Source: Oscillospiraceae bacterium (GTDB taxonomy: Bacteria > Bacillota > Clostridia > Oscillospirales > Oscillospiraceae). From it: 64,000 nt of DNA. Location of the stretch: NCBI GenBank assembly GCA_017512485.1, contig JAFWGE010000003.1, positions 1 to 64,000 of the forward strand. The letters are read 5' to 3'. Shown here one piece after another: positions 26,019 to 34,649 of the stretch. The notes beneath the pieces were generated by a model. The model made no database searches. It was not told the origin of the DNA and saw only the letters and a program-made list of their open reading frames with translations. Every line of letters begins with the position of its first letter. Positions within the stretch are counted from its first letter, which is position 1. The translations under genes were made by a program, and so were the position numbers.

Positions 26019-26128
26019 ACATTTACAATTTTTCAAATCATGTCGGCGTACAAACACGGGTAATGAGCAGTGTTATATGAACGATACCCGCCCGCATTTT
26101 TGCAGGGCGAGTGATACGATTGTATTAA

Positions 26129-27859
26129 ATGGATTATTATTCTAACTACACGAAATGCTGCAGAAGGTGCGGCAGCGAGTTGGCCCCGGGTGCACAGTAC
26201 TGCCGCAAATGCGGCTTGGCTGTGGGACCCGTGCATTCATATACCCAAGGGGAATATATAGACTGCCGTATTGTCGGAAGTATTGTTTTCCTGACCCAGC
26301 AGCAAGCCGCGAGGGGAGGCCGCGTACGGTTCCGGTTCGCCGGAACCGGAGATTATGCGGATATACACATAGAGCCAGGGATCGCGTCAGGGACGGACAA
26401 GACGATCTGCCGCGAGTATACGGACCGATACGGAGTACCGAACAGGGAACTGCGTCACATAAAGGTGATTATAGAGCCTCAGAACAAGCCGCACACCGGG
26501 AGACCATACGGTGACAGAGTATATCACAACGCGTATGGCGACGGAGCGCATTCCGGCGCGGGGATGTCAGGGGTAGCTTCGGAGAGCAGAGTCTGGACGG
26601 CTCCAGCGAAACCGAAGAAGACAGGCCGGAAGGTGCGGCCTGTACTGCTTGTCATACTTGCTGTTATACTGTTAAGTTGTGCTGCACCGTGGTTCAGAGA
26701 GGTAAAAACGGCTTTTGTCACTCAAACGTTCAGAGAACGGATCAGCATCCCTGAGACGGAAGTTCCTGTACCGTCGGCTGAGGAGGTCGTTCCGACGGTA
26801 ATACCCTCGGCGGCACCGGCGATAATATCGGAGAAACCGGATGTTTCGGCTATCCCGTATTATGAAGACAGGTTTTACATCAACAATCTGGAGGAACCTC
26901 TTCTGTTCGACGTCGTGGCGTTGTATAAGGGTATTTCAGCCTTTGAAACAGAGATTAAACTGAAGAACACGGCAAATGAAGCAGACCTGCGCTTGCTGAT
27001 AAACGCCATAAAATACGACTGCCCGGAGTTGTTTCAGGCAGCGTTTGATAAGAAGTACACATTTTGGAACACCGGCGGCCGGATAACTTCCGTGTCAGTG
27101 CCTTATTCCATGTCAAAGACGACATATGATTCGAGACTTGCGCAGTGCAGTGCTCTTATAGCGCAGCTTAGAGAGGACACGACGGGATTCAGCGCGCAGG
27201 AGCGTGAACAATACGTGTATGATTATTTTACAAATACTGTATCCTATTCCACCACAACGGCGCAGTGTGGCAACGCATCCGGGGCAATAGTAGACAAAAG
27301 CGCGAAATGCGACGGTATAAGCCTGGCCATGAAGTGGGCGATGGAGGCCGTGGGGATCCCTGCCATCGTGCTTTCCGGGAAGGATGAGGGCGACCCCGTC
27401 GGACACGCGTGGAACTGTGTGAAGATCAACGGCAGTTACTGCGACGTGGACCTTACCAACGACCTGATCAGAGAAGAAAGGTCCATGAAGCTTTACAGCG
27501 CATATAATGTTAAAAGAGACTGGATAAGCCGCCTTTACCCTCTGAGCGACGACATCGTCAGCTACTACAGGTTGCCGGAATCCAGCGGTATGCATAATAG
27601 TTATCATGTTGTGAACGGGTCCTTCGTATATTCCGGCGACGATATCGAGAGCGCCGTTCACAGACTGCTTGACGAGTCCCTTTGGAGAGACGGGACGGGG
27701 GTAATACAGTTTGAGGACGACGCCGACTTCAGCTTTTTTCTGTATGATGGTGACGTTTTTTTTGAAACCTGGTTTTACGATAACGGATACTGGGGCAGTT
27801 ACAGTTTGACTGTGCTTCATGAATACCGGACAGTGGGATTCAGGCTGAATATAAACTGA
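26129..27859 (+). CDS. Zinc-ribbon membrane protein with extracellular transglutaminase-like domain
   Basis: Product of 576 residues. Residues 10-30 are a zinc ribbon (CRRCG…YCRKCG). Residues about 48-120 resemble a DnaJ C-terminal-type beta domain (FLTQQQAARGGRVRFRF… DIHIEPGIASGTDKT… RHIKVIIEPQ). One membrane helix (RPVLLVILAVILLSCAAPWF, about 171-190) is followed by a Pro/Val/Glu-rich linker. The C-terminal part has the transglutaminase triad: Cys in SAKCDGISLAMKWAMEAVG, His in VGHAWNCVKI and Asp in YCDVDLTND. Such domains act as cysteine peptidases or cross-linking enzymes, presumably outside the cell here. No good ribosome binding site precedes ATG 26129, which may mean low expression. 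The combination of domains is unusual. Confidence 0.8.
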   Translation: MDYYSNYTKCCRRCGSELAPGAQYCRKCGLAVGPVHSYTQGEYIDCRIVGSIVFLTQQQAARGGRVRFRFAGTGDYADIHIEPGIASGTDKTICREYTDRYGVPNRELRHIKVIIEPQNKPHTGRPYGDRVYHNAYGDGAHSGAGMSGVASESRVWTAPAKPKKTGRKVRPVLLVILAVILLSCAAPWFREVKTAFVTQTFRERISIPETEVPVPSAEEVVPTVIPSAAPAIISEKPDVSAIPYYEDRFYINNLEEPLLFDVVALYKGISAFETEIKLKNTANEADLRLLINAIKYDCPELFQAAFDKKYTFWNTGGRITSVSVPYSMSKTTYDSRLAQCSALIAQLREDTTGFSAQEREQYVYDYFTNTVSYSTTTAQCGNASGAIVDKSAKCDGISLAMKWAMEAVGIPAIVLSGKDEGDPVGHAWNCVKINGSYCDVDLTNDLIREERSMKLYSAYNVKRDWISRLYPLSDDIVSYYRLPESSGMHNSYHVVNGSFVYSGDDIESAVHRLLDESLWRDGTGVIQFEDDADFSFFLYDGDVFFETWFYDNGYWGSYSLTVLHEYRTVGFRLNIN

Positions 27860-28026
27860 CAGGGGAAAGCCGGTATGTCATGGATAAACAGCGTTGTAAG
27901 GTGAGACCGCAGCAGTGTATTTATCCAGTGATTTTGCTGTTGATTATACTTAATAACGAGTAAGCTTTTTACAGCTCTCGTAAAAAAGCGTTATGTTTTT
28001 ATCGACTAAATAAGGAGGGCCTGCCC

Positions 28027-28854
28027 ATGAAAAACGCAAACCGCTGGTACCGCAAATTCACGGTGGATATGAGCAGGGAGGAGGTGGAGCGGGTCGTCTC
28101 CGGGACTGCGGACCCGAAGGTGTACAGCCACACTCCCATTGCCGGGCCATACTCTCCACCCGACTCGGACGGATTGGTGGGGAAGACCCTGAGCTTCAGA
28201 GGAGAGGAGCGGGACTTTGGCTTCCGCTTCACCGGCCTAAACGAGGTGCTGTTCACCGAGAAAGAGACTGAGGAGAAGAGCTGCTTCTGCAATGTGAAGA
28301 CCTTGGACAATGAGATATATTTTGTCAATTTCCTGGTGCCGGGCTTTGCCTCTTCCAGACAGATCACACTCATAGCCGACATGTTGACGGGGTACGCCAC
28401 TGTGTGCGACGCACATATCGGCACCGAATACTCGGGTATAGATGTGGACAGGGAATTCTTCTTCGGCCGTCTGAAGGGTGAATACGCCGGGGGAGAGCCC
28501 CACTCTTTTACCGAGGAGCTGGTGGGGAAAGCCATAACATGGAGTTACGGGGGTAAAATCGACTCCATCAAGCACATATACAACAGCAATATCTTTTATA
28601 CCTATGAGTACCACACCCCCAACGGCGCGTGGATGGCCGCGAATCCGGCAGACTACGTAAAGATCCGGGACGGCGTATATCTGTTCAGCTTCGTGGAGGA
28701 ACGGCAGGGTGGTGTACAGGCAATATTCCTTATATATCTGGACAGGATGCATGACGTGGGATGCTTCTACGGACTGAGCGGCGGAGGCGACCATCTTGTC
28801 AGCGCATGTCTCGGGGCAAAAGGCGAGATGGCGCCGTCTATAGCGATATTCTAG
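28027..28854 (+). CDS. MoaF-family protein
   Basis: Product of 275 residues, start ATG 28027 after AAGGAGG. Two halves can be seen: an N-terminal half (LVGKTLSFRGEERDFGFRF …) and a C-terminal half (ELVGKAITWSYGGKIDSIKHIYNSN … YVKIRDGVYLFSFVEERQGG … DRMHDVGCFYG) with the same lipocalin-like pattern, as in MoaF proteins. Despite the name (after an old link to molybdenum cofactor or monoamine regulons), the molecular function of MoaF is not settled. It is followed 50 bases later by a cyclase-family gene, suggesting one pathway. Confidence 0.75.
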   Translation: MKNANRWYRKFTVDMSREEVERVVSGTADPKVYSHTPIAGPYSPPDSDGLVGKTLSFRGEERDFGFRFTGLNEVLFTEKETEEKSCFCNVKTLDNEIYFVNFLVPGFASSRQITLIADMLTGYATVCDAHIGTEYSGIDVDREFFFGRLKGEYAGGEPHSFTEELVGKAITWSYGGKIDSIKHIYNSNIFYTYEYHTPNGAWMAANPADYVKIRDGVYLFSFVEERQGGVQAIFLIYLDRMHDVGCFYGLSGGGDHLVSACLGAKGEMAPSIAIF

Positions 28855-28904
28855 CGGCGCGGGGGCCGCCAAAGCTTATATAAACACCAAAGGGAGGAAT
28901 AAAA

Positions 28905-29657
28905 ATGTACAAACTGTGGCAGGCGCTGGAGGGCGCAAAAAAGCTTAAATGGGTGGAACTTTCCCATCCCCTCAACAACGACAGCCCGTACTGGAGCGGC
29001 ATACCCGAGGGATCGGTGGAACTGTGCAATGTGGTGTTTGACTGGGGCAACCCCATGCTGGAGTGCCTGATCCATACTTTTAAATTCCCGGGCCAGTTCG
29101 GCACCCACGTGGACTTCCCGGGACATTTCATTAAGGGCGCGGCCATGTCCGACAGCTATGGCGTAATGGATGCGGTATTTCCGCTATGTGTGGTGGATAT
29201 AACCGGCAAGGTGGCGCAAGACCCATGCTATGCCGTTACGGTACAGGATATTAAAGACTATGAGGAGAAGTACGGCCCCATTCCCGACGGGGCTTTTGTT
29301 GCCCTGAGGACTGACTGGTCAAAGAAATGGCCCGATATGGACGCCCTTTCCGGCATAGCCGAAGACGGCAGCGAGAACTTCCCGGGCTGGTCCCTGGACG
29401 CCCTGAAATACATATACGAGGTTCGCTCCGCAGCCGCCAACGGCCACGAGGCCCTGGATACAGACGCCTCAGCGGAGGCGGCCAAAGCGGGTGACCTGGC
29501 CTGCGAAAGGTACGTTCTCTCCAAAGGCAAGCTCCAGATAGAAGTGCTGTGCAACCTGGATAAGGTACCCTCCGCGGGGGCAGTGCTCATAGCCGCCTGG
29601 CCAAGGATAGAGGGGGCTTCCGGACTGCCTGCCCGTGTGTGGGCGGTGACCGAATAA
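28905..29657 (+). CDS. Cyclase-family metal hydrolase (kynurenine formamidase-like)
   Basis: Product of 250 residues, start ATG 28905 after GGGAGG. The family metal motif is FGTHVDFPGHF (HxxxxH type), preceded by WVELSHPLNNDSPYW and followed by VALRTDWSKKWPD and FPGWSLDALKYIYE. The family hydrolyses amides, lactones or cyclic imides with Zn or Mn. True kynurenine formamidase is only one member, and no other tryptophan-degradation genes are nearby, so the substrate is open. It forms a two-gene unit with the MoaF-like gene and is closed by a terminator at 29670. Confidence 0.85.
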   Translation: MYKLWQALEGAKKLKWVELSHPLNNDSPYWSGIPEGSVELCNVVFDWGNPMLECLIHTFKFPGQFGTHVDFPGHFIKGAAMSDSYGVMDAVFPLCVVDITGKVAQDPCYAVTVQDIKDYEEKYGPIPDGAFVALRTDWSKKWPDMDALSGIAEDGSENFPGWSLDALKYIYEVRSAAANGHEALDTDASAEAAKAGDLACERYVLSKGKLQIEVLCNLDKVPSAGAVLIAAWPRIEGASGLPARVWAVTE

Positions 29658-29669
29658 ATAATAAGTGAA

Positions 29670-29711
29670 AGGAGCGCCGTGGGCAGCATAACCTGTGGCG
29701 CTCCTTTGCTT
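29670..29711 (+). terminator. Intrinsic terminator after the cyclase gene
   Basis: AGGAGCGCC pairs perfectly with GGCGCTCCT around an 18-base loop, then TTGCTT. It starts 13 bases after the stop codon. Confidence 0.7.
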
Positions 29712-29764
29712 GTGGGATGTATAAAAGCCCCGTACGCGTCACAGTGTGCGGGGAGCATATGACG

Positions 29765-30365
29765 TCAGGATAAAAGGCCATCATTATCACATGTGAGGGT
29801 TACTGTTTTTGGGGTTTGAATCCCCGGATATGATACAGTTGCTTTTGCAACAGCGCTGTTACCAAACGTATATGACCGGCTTGAAACGGGTATAACGCCA
29901 GATATATAGATATGGACACTTCCACTATAGTAATTTGATAGACTTACCTTAGAATGTATAGCCGACAACAACTGGCGGTATCGTGATTCCGGATTCATCT
30001 ATACTGCCATGGTGTATCGTCTCAATAAAAATATGCGTCCATATACACTTTGCGCTGCTTTTGAAGATCAATGAAACAAATGACAATAACAACAGCAATC
30101 AAGAAGAGAGAAGCAATAACCGTAATTTATATTTTCTTCTTTAATGAAAAGCCTTTTTCACCGCTCCTGTTGAAGAGAAGCTGAGCCAAAGCTTGGAAAG
30201 CTCTGCAGAAGTGTCAAATTCAGTTTCAAGAGTTTCAAAGTCCGATTCGGGATGGTCTTTGATATAGATTTCAACTTCTGATCGAAGTATTTGCAAAAGA
30301 GCCTTTTTGTTTCCAGGCAGATGTAAGAGTTCTTCTGTAACTGAATTAATACACGCTTTTGATTC
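29765..30365 (-). pseudogene. AT-rich remnant of a small membrane protein gene (HAAS-like) plus a second fragment
   Basis: Read on the minus strand, 30365 to about 30160 encodes TEELLHLPGNKKALLQILRS followed by EVEIYIKDHPESDFETLETE and FDTSAELSKLWL. This has the style of the short helical HAAS-type domains found with PadR regulators. After a frameshift near 30150 and a TAA, a membrane helix (IASLFLIAVVIVICFIDLQ) appears. After another shift, ETIHHGSIDESGITIPP runs to a TAA at 29949-29951. Overlapping this, 29998-29765 encodes a beta-rich fragment (GSVHIYISGVIPVSSRS…) that may be a second remnant. No start codon with a ribosome binding site was found. The DNA is clearly more AT-rich than its surroundings, which suggests transfer followed by decay. 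Confidence 0.55.
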
Positions 30366-30400
30366 TTATTTTTATAACTTACTGCAGGCTGAAAGTCTCA

Positions 30401-30685
30401 ATGAGGGGAGTGCAGATTACGCCGCTTTTGGAAAACGGGATAAGAGCAGCGGCTGTGGCGCTGATTTTCCTGCTGGGAGGCTGCGGCGCCGGCGTGCCTG
30501 AGGAACTGCCGGATACAGCGCCCCAGGCGGCGCGGACACCGGCGCGGTTGAAGAGCAGCAGCCCTCCGGCGTCACTGCGGGGGGAGGAAGGTTTGCCGGG
30601 GACGTACACATACACCGCGCCGGAGAGCGGCTGTTTTAACACCGTACGCCCGTGCAGTGCGGGCGTATTACCGCACGCTCCATAG
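30401..30685 (+). pseudogene. Truncated lipoprotein gene remnant
   Basis: ATG 30401 begins a lipoprotein-type leader (AAAVALIFLLGGC, lipobox LGGC) followed by a Pro/Ala/Glu-rich spacer. The frame then runs into the stem-loop and the last codons of the ABC transporter gene on the other strand (stop at 30668), so the mature domain is missing. The length of 94 residues, with no recognisable domain, indicates a truncated gene. It resembles in style the broken lipoprotein gene at 3475. Confidence 0.5.
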
Positions 30686-32500
30686 CAGCTGTGCGCTCTC
30701 CTCGGCGAACTGGCGGGAGTACAGGTCGCTGTAGTATCCACCGGCACGCAATAGTTCCTCATGACGCCCACGTTCTACGATTTTTCCGTCCCTGACTACG
30801 AGTATGAGATCGGCCTTGCGGATGGTGGATAGACGGTGGGCGATGAGGAAGCTTGTCCGACCTGACAGCAGCCGGTCCGTGGCCTCGCTGATTAGCATTT
30901 CAGTGCGGGTGTCTATGGAGCTGGTGGCCTCGTCAAGCACAAATATGCGCGGATCAGCCAACACCGCCCTGGCAAAAGAGATGAGCTGCTTTTCGCCGGT
31001 GGAGAGGCGGTCTCCGCCCTCGCCCACTTCACTGTCCCAGCCCTTCTCCAGCTTGGCTATCACCTTATCGGCGGATACGGCCCTGGCGGCGGCTTCAATT
31101 TCCTGATCCGTAGCGTCCAGCCGGCCGTATCGAATATTGTCCCTGACAGTACCTGAGAAGAGGTGTGGGTTCTGAAGCACATAGCCTATATTTGCGTGAA
31201 GCCAGAGCTGGCTTCGCTCTCGGTAATCAACACCGTCAATAAGGATATGCCCCTGGGTGGGCTCGAAAAAGCGGCAGGCCAGGTTGACCAGTGTGCTTTT
31301 GCCTGCGCCAGTCTCCCCAACGATGGCAACGGTGGACCCCCTGGGGATGTGCAGATCGAAGTGCTCCAGCACGTTCCCGCCGCCGTCCGGGTAGCGGAAA
31401 GTGACGTCCCTGAACTCTATTTCTCCGAGCAGCGGCTCCCAGTTTTCCCGCTTGGGGTGGAAAGCGTCACCGTACTTTTTGATGACCTCCGGGGAGTCCT
31501 TTACATCGCTCTGCCGGTCCAGTACTCCGGCCACGCGCTCAATGTTGGCCTGCAGAGAGATGAACTCTGCTATGTTGGCGGCGGTCATCTGGATGGGCTC
31601 AAAGATGCTTACTGCGTAAGTGGTAAAAGCCGACAGCGTGGCCAGTTCCAGTGCCTGGGACAGCACCATATGGCCGCCGCGCAGCAGCACAATGGCCACT
31701 GTAGCCGTGCTGGCGAAAAGTACCAGAGGAATGTAGACCGCATTGAGACGGGCAGCCCGCAGGCCTGACTGCCGCGCTTCGGCAGTCATCTTCCGGAAGT
31801 CGGCTGAGGTCTTTTCCTCCAGCACCAGCGTCTTCACGGTGCGAACCCCGGTTATGCCCTCATTGAAAGCGCTGGTGATGCGGGAGTTCATCTTGCGTAC
31901 ACGGCGGTTCCAGTGGAGTATTTTGTTCTGAAAGTACATTGTCAGCAGAGCCATGACCGGTACGATAGGTATCAGTATAAGCGCCAGCTGCCAGTTGAGC
32001 AGCAGCATGGAGACGAAGGCGCCTATCACATAGAACAATGCCCACAGGATATCCGTGAGATTCCACGCGAGCATCCCAGCGATACGCTGAGTGTCGCTCA
32101 TGACACGGCTGAGAATGTAGCCCACGGGGGTCACGTTGTAATACGAGAACGAGAGGGTCTGCAGGTGGTGGAACAGCGCTGTGCGCATGTCCCTGCCCAT
32201 GTTCATTTCCAGCTTTATGGACTGACGGCAGAAGCCTGCCACCAGCAGCGCCTGGGCAAATATCACCGCTGCGTAGGCCAGACCATAGGGAAGCAGCCCC
32301 CGGGCGGTTCCGGATTGAATGAAGTTGGCTATGGCATAGCGCTGGAACAGCGGAAGCAGCACATCGATGAGACCGGTGAGCGCATTGAGCCCCACCATAA
32401 GCGCGAATACGCCGCGGAAGGGGCGTATAAAAGGCGCCAGGCGCTTCCACGTCTTCCAACTGAAAGACTGCTTATATTCTTCCTCGTCATACGCGGGCAT
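30668..32500 (-). CDS. Heterodimeric ABC exporter half, canonical Walker B (BmrD-like)
   Basis: Product of 610 residues: a six-helix exporter membrane domain (about 20-330) then an ATPase domain. Walker A is GETGAGKS, Walker B is IFVLDEATSSID with the catalytic Glu, and the H-loop is IAHRLS. The signature is LSTGEKQ instead of LSGGQ. The partner gene has the complementary defect, so the two products are expected to pair into an exporter with one active and one degenerate ATP site, as in BmrCD and TM287/288. Likely substrates are drugs or lipophilic molecules, but this is inference. It overlaps the partner gene by 14 bases (ATG 32500 against stop 32487), which suggests translational coupling. 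Confidence 0.9.
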   Translation of the reverse strand: MPAYDEEEYKQSFSWKTWKRLAPFIRPFRGVFALMVGLNALTGLIDVLLPLFQRYAIANFIQSGTARGLLPYGLAYAAVIFAQALLVAGFCRQSIKLEMNMGRDMRTALFHHLQTLSFSYYNVTPVGYILSRVMSDTQRIAGMLAWNLTDILWALFYVIGAFVSMLLLNWQLALILIPIVPVMALLTMYFQNKILHWNRRVRKMNSRITSAFNEGITGVRTVKTLVLEEKTSADFRKMTAEARQSGLRAARLNAVYIPLVLFASTATVAIVLLRGGHMVLSQALELATLSAFTTYAVSIFEPIQMTAANIAEFISLQANIERVAGVLDRQSDVKDSPEVIKKYGDAFHPKRENWEPLLGEIEFRDVTFRYPDGGGNVLEHFDLHIPRGSTVAIVGETGAGKSTLVNLACRFFEPTQGHILIDGVDYRERSQLWLHANIGYVLQNPHLFSGTVRDNIRYGRLDATDQEIEAAARAVSADKVIAKLEKGWDSEVGEGGDRLSTGEKQLISFARAVLADPRIFVLDEATSSIDTRTEMLISEATDRLLSGRTSFLIAHRLSTIRKADLILVVRDGKIVERGRHEELLRAGGYYSDLYSRQFAEESAQLLWSVR

Positions 32501-34346
32501 CGCGCCCCACCTCCTTCATAAGCAGTTCACGGTCATCGGAGCGCATTTGTATCTCGTATATGTCCCGGTAAAGGCCCGGGCGGGAGATCAGTTCAGCGTG
32601 GGTACCCAGGTCGGCGGCCCGGCCTCTGCCCAGCACCAGGATTCGGTCCGCCTGCATGAGCGTGGTGATACGGTGCGAGATCAGTATCACGGTGGAGCCG
32701 CCAAGTTCCCGGCGCAGCGCGGCGCGGATCCTGGCATCCGTTTCGGCATCCACCGCGGACAGCGAGTCGTCAAAGATCATCACGGGGGCGTGCTGCATCA
32801 GCATACGGGCTATTGCTACGCGCTGCTTCTGGCCGCCGGAAAGCGTGACTCCGCGTTCTCCTACAAGGGTCTCATAGCCGCCGGAGAAGCTGTCAATGGC
32901 GTCGTCCACACAGGCGATGGAGGCGCAGCGGCGCACCTCCGCCGGTTCGGCGTCCTCCCTGGCGGCGCGGATATTCTCCTCTACTGTCTGGGAAAAGAGG
33001 AAAGGCTCCTGCAATACCAGACCGATGCTGCGCCTGAGCTTCCGGCGGTCTATATTGCGTATATCCACCCCGCCTATGGTGATGCGGCCGCATCCGTCGG
33101 GCAGATCGTAAAGCCTGTCCAGCAGATGCACCAGCGTGCTTTTACCGGCGCCGGTGCCGCCCAGAATGGCAAAAGTCTCGCCTTGACGGACGGTGAATGA
33201 GAGGTCCTCCAATACATTCTGGCCATCGTACGCGAAGGTGACGTGCTCGAATTCGATATCCCCTCCGGGGAAACTCTGAGCGTCTGGGGGATCGCGCTCT
33301 TCATCAGCGTCCAGAATATAGCCCACACGGTCAAGGGACACACCCGCCTTGCTCATCTCCGACAGAACGCGGCCAAGAGAGCGCACGGGCCAGGAGAGGG
33401 CTTCGTTATAGCTTATGAACACCAGGAACGTGCCCAGTGTCACGCGCCCCGCGACGGCCTCTGCCACGCCGAAAAGCACCGCTGACATGATCTGCAGGCC
33501 TGTAAGCAGGTCTCCCGAAGCCCAGTATACCGAAAGCAGTTTCCCAAGACGTATCCAGAGGCGGGCGAACAGGTCGTTCTTTGCACGGAACTTCTCCTCC
33601 TCGAACTGCTCCCTGCCAAAAGCTCGTACCACGCGCACGCCCGTGAGGTTCTCCTGGGTGCAGGCGGTGAGTTCGCTCTCAGCCTCGTCTGCGTCTTTGA
33701 AGCGGCTGGAGATCCGCCTGTAAAAGATGCCGGAGAAGAGACCCACGACAGGTATGAAGACCAGCGTAACAGCGGTGAGGCGGGGGTTCATGCCCAGCAT
33801 TATGGACACGTACAGAACCATGAGGAATACCGTGCGGAACACCTCGATGAGCTGGTTGCATACGAAATTGCGTATGACGTCCACGTCAGAGGTGCAGCGT
33901 TGGATGACATCACCTGTAGGGTTATTCTTATGCCAAGCGAAGCTCAGGTATTGTATATGGCGGTATAGCTCGTCCCGAATGGATTTAACAAAGCTCTCAG
34001 AGCCCAGAGACAGCTGGGTGCGCTGACCGAAGGTGCACGCACCCCGAAGCAGCGCGGTGAGCAGCACGGCAGCGGCAGCGATCCAGAGCGACCTGAGAGG
34101 CAGTTCACGCAGCGTGTCCCAGCGCAGCAAGCCCAGCACCCAGCCGGGGAGCTCCGGCTCTTTCGTTCCCAGCACGCTGTCCACCGTGAGGCCGATGATC
34201 TGTGGCGTAAGGGCGTTAAAGACCATGCCCAGACAGCTCAGCAGCAGTGCCAGGGCGAAATGGGGCCAGCAGCCCCGAAGATAATGGGCCACAAGTCTGA
34301 GCTTGCGGGCGGCGCTGAGTTTGTATGCAGATTCCGTGTTTTTCAC
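32487..34346 (-). CDS. Heterodimeric ABC exporter half, degenerate Walker B (BmrC-like)
   Basis: Product of 619 residues from GTG 34346 (MKNTESAYKLSAARK), which follows AGGAAGGAGA. An ATG at 34457 would place the start inside the attenuator hairpin and is rejected. A six-helix exporter domain is followed by an ATPase with Walker A GGTGAGKS, a perfect LSGGQKQR signature and H-loop ISHRIT, but Walker B reads MIFDDSLSAVD, with Asp in place of the catalytic Glu. This is the pattern of the non-catalytic half of heterodimeric exporters. It is the first gene after the leader peptide and terminator at 34424-34574, so expression is probably controlled by transcription attenuation. Confidence 0.9.
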   Translation of the reverse strand: MKNTESAYKLSAARKLRLVAHYLRGCWPHFALALLLSCLGMVFNALTPQIIGLTVDSVLGTKEPELPGWVLGLLRWDTLRELPLRSLWIAAAAVLLTALLRGACTFGQRTQLSLGSESFVKSIRDELYRHIQYLSFAWHKNNPTGDVIQRCTSDVDVIRNFVCNQLIEVFRTVFLMVLYVSIMLGMNPRLTAVTLVFIPVVGLFSGIFYRRISSRFKDADEAESELTACTQENLTGVRVVRAFGREQFEEEKFRAKNDLFARLWIRLGKLLSVYWASGDLLTGLQIMSAVLFGVAEAVAGRVTLGTFLVFISYNEALSWPVRSLGRVLSEMSKAGVSLDRVGYILDADEERDPPDAQSFPGGDIEFEHVTFAYDGQNVLEDLSFTVRQGETFAILGGTGAGKSTLVHLLDRLYDLPDGCGRITIGGVDIRNIDRRKLRRSIGLVLQEPFLFSQTVEENIRAAREDAEPAEVRRCASIACVDDAIDSFSGGYETLVGERGVTLSGGQKQRVAIARMLMQHAPVMIFDDSLSAVDAETDARIRAALRRELGGSTVILISHRITTLMQADRILVLGRGRAADLGTHAELISRPGLYRDIYEIQMRSDDRELLMKEVGRDARV

Positions 34347-34423
34347 TCTCCTTCCTGCGCGTTTTGTTGAATTCGCGGGTGGGTGCCGCACCGGGAACAA
34401 GCGAGCGACGGACCGCGTATAAG

Positions 34424-34454
34424 AAAAACGCCCTCCCGGACCGGGAGAGCGTTT
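34424..34454 (-). terminator. Attenuator hairpin before the ABC exporter genes
   Basis: On the minus strand AAACGCTCTCCCGG pairs with CCGGGAGGGCGTTT (one G·U), with almost no loop, and is followed by TTTT. It lies between the leader peptide stop (34482) and the first exporter gene (34346), so it can stop transcription before the genes. The 5' arm (34449-34441, CTCTCCCGG) can also pair with CCGGAGGAGAG at 34519-34509 inside the leader peptide, giving a competing antiterminator. Confidence 0.82.
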
Positions 34455-34481
34455 CAAAAGCGTTTGCGTATTTCCGGCGGT

Positions 34482-34574
34482 TCAGGCAGAAACAGTGCGC
34501 AGGACATTCTCTCCTCCGGGGAACAATCTTAAAAACATGTTGACGATCCGGGCGGTATTTCTGTTGTTAATCAT
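34482..34574 (-). CDS. 30-residue leader peptide controlling the ABC exporter
   Basis: ATG 34574 stands eight bases after a perfect AAGGAGG (34589-34583). The frame runs 30 codons to TGA at 34484-34482, beginning MINNRNTARIVNMFLRLFPG and ending NVLRTVSA. Codons 20-22 (GGA GGA GAG) lie in the segment able to pair with the terminator's 5' arm. The layout (strong promoter, short peptide, terminator, BmrCD-like exporter genes) parallels the BmrB leader of the Bacillus subtilis bmrCD operon, where ribosome stalling by antibiotics allows readthrough. The peptide sequence was not recognised. Function as an attenuator is inferred from position. Confidence 0.78.
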   Translation of the reverse strand: MINNRNTARIVNMFLRLFPGGENVLRTVSA

Positions 34575-34649
34575 CCTGCACACCTCCTTGTTGTAAATTT
34601 GCGGAAAATATGTCTGCGGCTTTCACTTGCTGACAGCCACACAATGCGC

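Noticed and set aside
27113..27820. 235-residue open frame on the minus strand over the transglutaminase-like gene
   Set aside because: It is antisense to the catalytic domain, where the triad residues on the plus strand are clearly selected.
30640..30668. Terminator of the ABC exporter operon
   Set aside because: TACGCCCG pairs with CGGGCGTA here, but there is no T-run on either strand and the stem overlaps the last codons, so I did not list it.
34346..34457. ATG start at 34457 for the first ABC exporter gene
   Set aside because: It would put the first codons inside the terminator hairpin and add a non-conserved basic stretch; GTG 34346 gives a normal exporter N-terminus.
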